Shown piece by piece: positions 4,638 to 5,102 of a DNA stretch of 5,102 nt. Both the position numbers and the translations under genes were made by a program. This DNA is from a bacterium Ga0077546 (GTDB lineage Bacteria > Cyanobacteriota > Vampirovibrionia > Obscuribacterales > Obscuribacteraceae), in the NCBI GenBank assembly GCA_001464165.1, contig LNEX01000171.1, positions 1 to 5,102 on the forward strand. Direction: 5' to 3'. Under the pieces are notes generated by a model, which searched no databases, had not been told where the DNA came from, and worked only from the letters and a program-made list of their open reading frames with translations. Within the stretch, counting starts at the first letter, position 1; each line of letters opens with the position of its first letter.

Positions 4638-5102
4638 GTGAAATTCTTTCCACTACTTTTCAATCTCACGTTGAACGTTGGTCTCAGGCTTAGCCTGAGC
4701 CTTGCTCTTTGCCTAAGCCTGAGCTGCCCAACCTGGGCACAGGTCGACAACGGCGATTTGAAAAGCGAGAGCGAAAGTCAAACACCTAACAGCGATGATT
4801 CTATGAACACGCTCTGGGCTGAATCACAAGAACAGCAGAAAACCCCAGACTCAACAAAAAAATCTAAGGCAAAATCAAAGTCAAAAGCAAAATCGAAGTC
4901 AGAGAATGCAGTTGAAGGCAAAAGCGATTCAACCTCAAACAGCCAAACATCAAGCAGTACTCCTATCGATCTCAGCCCATCAGCAAATCCAGAGACAAAA
5001 CTAGAAACTTCAACTACCAAACCAGCACTCACTAAAGATTCAGATCTCTCTACCCCAATTATGATTCAAGCGGCCCCCGCGGCCATGGGCGAGACCACCG
5101 TA
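4638..5102 (+). CDS. Predicted secreted Ser/Thr/Lys-rich protein, N-terminal part (3' end outside window)
   Basis: A frame starting with GTG at 4638 runs without a stop to the right edge, giving 155 visible residues; an in-frame TAA lies at 4632-4634. It begins MKFFPLLF, has R17, then a Leu/Ser hydrophobic core at about 18-28 (alternating LSLSLALCLSLS), and a TWA-Q site that fits signal peptidase I cleavage after A34. Cys30 does not sit in a proper lipobox, so a lipoprotein is unlikely. The mature part is low complexity, rich in Ser, Thr, Lys, Gln and Pro, with a KAKSKS tandem repeat at 77-88. A GGGCGG seven bases before the GTG is a weak ribosome site. TTG at 4671 is an alternative start that would give a more usual 23-residue signal peptide but has no ribosome site. 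I do not recognise the family. The visible part looks like an exported disordered linker preceding a domain beyond the edge. It probably does not belong to the kinase operon. Confidence 0.72.
   Translation, partial: MKFFPLLFNLTLNVGLRLSLSLALCLSLSCPTWAQVDNGDLKSESESQTPNSDDSMNTLWAESQEQQKTPDSTKKSKAKSKSKAKSKSENAVEGKSDSTSNSQTSSSTPIDLSPSANPETKLETSTTKPALTKDSDLSTPIMIQAAPAAMGETTV
4683..4723. repeat. 11-bp inverted repeat within the signal-peptide coding region
   Basis: CTCAGGCTTAG (4683-4693) and CTAAGCCTGAG (4713-4723) are perfect reverse complements with a 19-base spacer. The left arm also overlaps a 17-base near-perfect palindrome at 4683-4699 (CTCAGGCT, T, AGCCTGAG), so two alternative foldings exist. 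It lies about 45-85 bases after the GTG and encodes part of the Leu/Ser core. It could slow early translation, or arise simply from repeated Leu-Ser codons. Confidence 0.7.
4866..4901 (+). repeat. Two tandem 18-base units encoding KAKSKS twice
   Basis: 4866-4883 and 4884-4901 agree at 16 of 18 positions and encode the same hexapeptide, KAKSKS. The two differences are in third codon positions (AAG/AAA and TCA/TCG), so the protein repeat is conserved while the DNA has drifted. The result is a strongly basic patch in the otherwise polar mature part of the secreted protein. Confidence 0.8.

Noticed and set aside
4716..4727. Lipoprotein signal at Cys30 of the secreted protein
   Set aside because: The residues before the Cys are S-L-S, lacking the Leu at -3 of a lipobox, and a signal peptidase I site follows at TWA-Q.
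4451..4750. Minus-strand 99-residue open frame across the gap and signal-peptide region
   Set aside because: It has no recognisable domain, and half of it is the reverse complement of the signal-peptide codons. Its Arg/Leu-rich start is what antisense of Leu/Ser codons gives. The + strand reading explains the region better.
4778..5032. Minus-strand 84-residue frame with repeated Asp-Phe residues
   Set aside because: The DFDFAFDF pattern is only the antisense of the Lys/Ser/Ala repeat of the + strand secreted protein.
1..5102. CRISPR array, tRNA, rRNA or insertion sequence
   Set aside because: No regularly spaced repeats, no cloverleaf or rRNA-like segment, and no transposase or terminal inverted repeats were seen on either strand.

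Overview
All convincing genes lie on the + strand. The window holds a compact Ser/Thr phosphorylation cluster followed by maf and the start of a predicted secreted protein. It is clearly bacterial: short Shine-Dalgarno (SD) sites, near-zero intergenic gaps, and Hanks-type kinase, PP2C, FHA and Maf families. Base composition is balanced. Large non-actinobacterial kinases with NHL repeats and S/T/K-rich secreted proteins would suit an environmental Gram-negative-type lineage. Examples are the non-photosynthetic relatives of cyanobacteria (Vampirovibrionia/Obscuribacterales) or a planctomycete- or acidobacterium-like group. That placement is a low-confidence guess; no rRNA or lineage marker is present.

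Layout. Bases 3-293 are the C-terminal end of a small membrane protein, open at the left edge, with a coiled coil followed by two membrane helices. Bases 297-1061 encode a complete PP2C-type protein phosphatase. Bases 1079-1558 encode a zinc-ribbon plus FHA phosphothreonine reader. Bases 1575-3800 encode a 741-residue Ser/Thr kinase with a C-terminal six-bladed NHL propeller and no visible membrane segment. Bases 3801-4436 encode a Maf nucleotide pyrophosphatase whose ATG directly abuts the kinase stop. The 201-base gap 4437-4637 holds a candidate promoter and an inverted repeat. From 4638 to the right edge a GTG-initiated frame encodes a signal peptide followed by a Ser/Thr/Lys-rich low-complexity region.

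Working together. Spacings of 3, 17, 16 and 0 bases suggest one transcript carrying the writer (kinase), reader (FHA) and eraser (PP2C) of threonine phosphorylation, probably with a membrane partner upstream. The kinase activation loop has the TxT...GT spacing of PknB-type kinases, the kind of site a PP2C of this family reverses. Maf, linked in other bacteria to nucleotide-pool sanitation and division arrest, is probably co-expressed. Whether it is functionally connected or only a passenger cannot be told from sequence. The secreted protein appears to start a new unit.

The least expected signals are the kinase-NHL architecture without a membrane anchor, a perfect 12-bp inverted repeat inside the kinase gene, and two long inverted repeats around the start of the secreted-protein gene.
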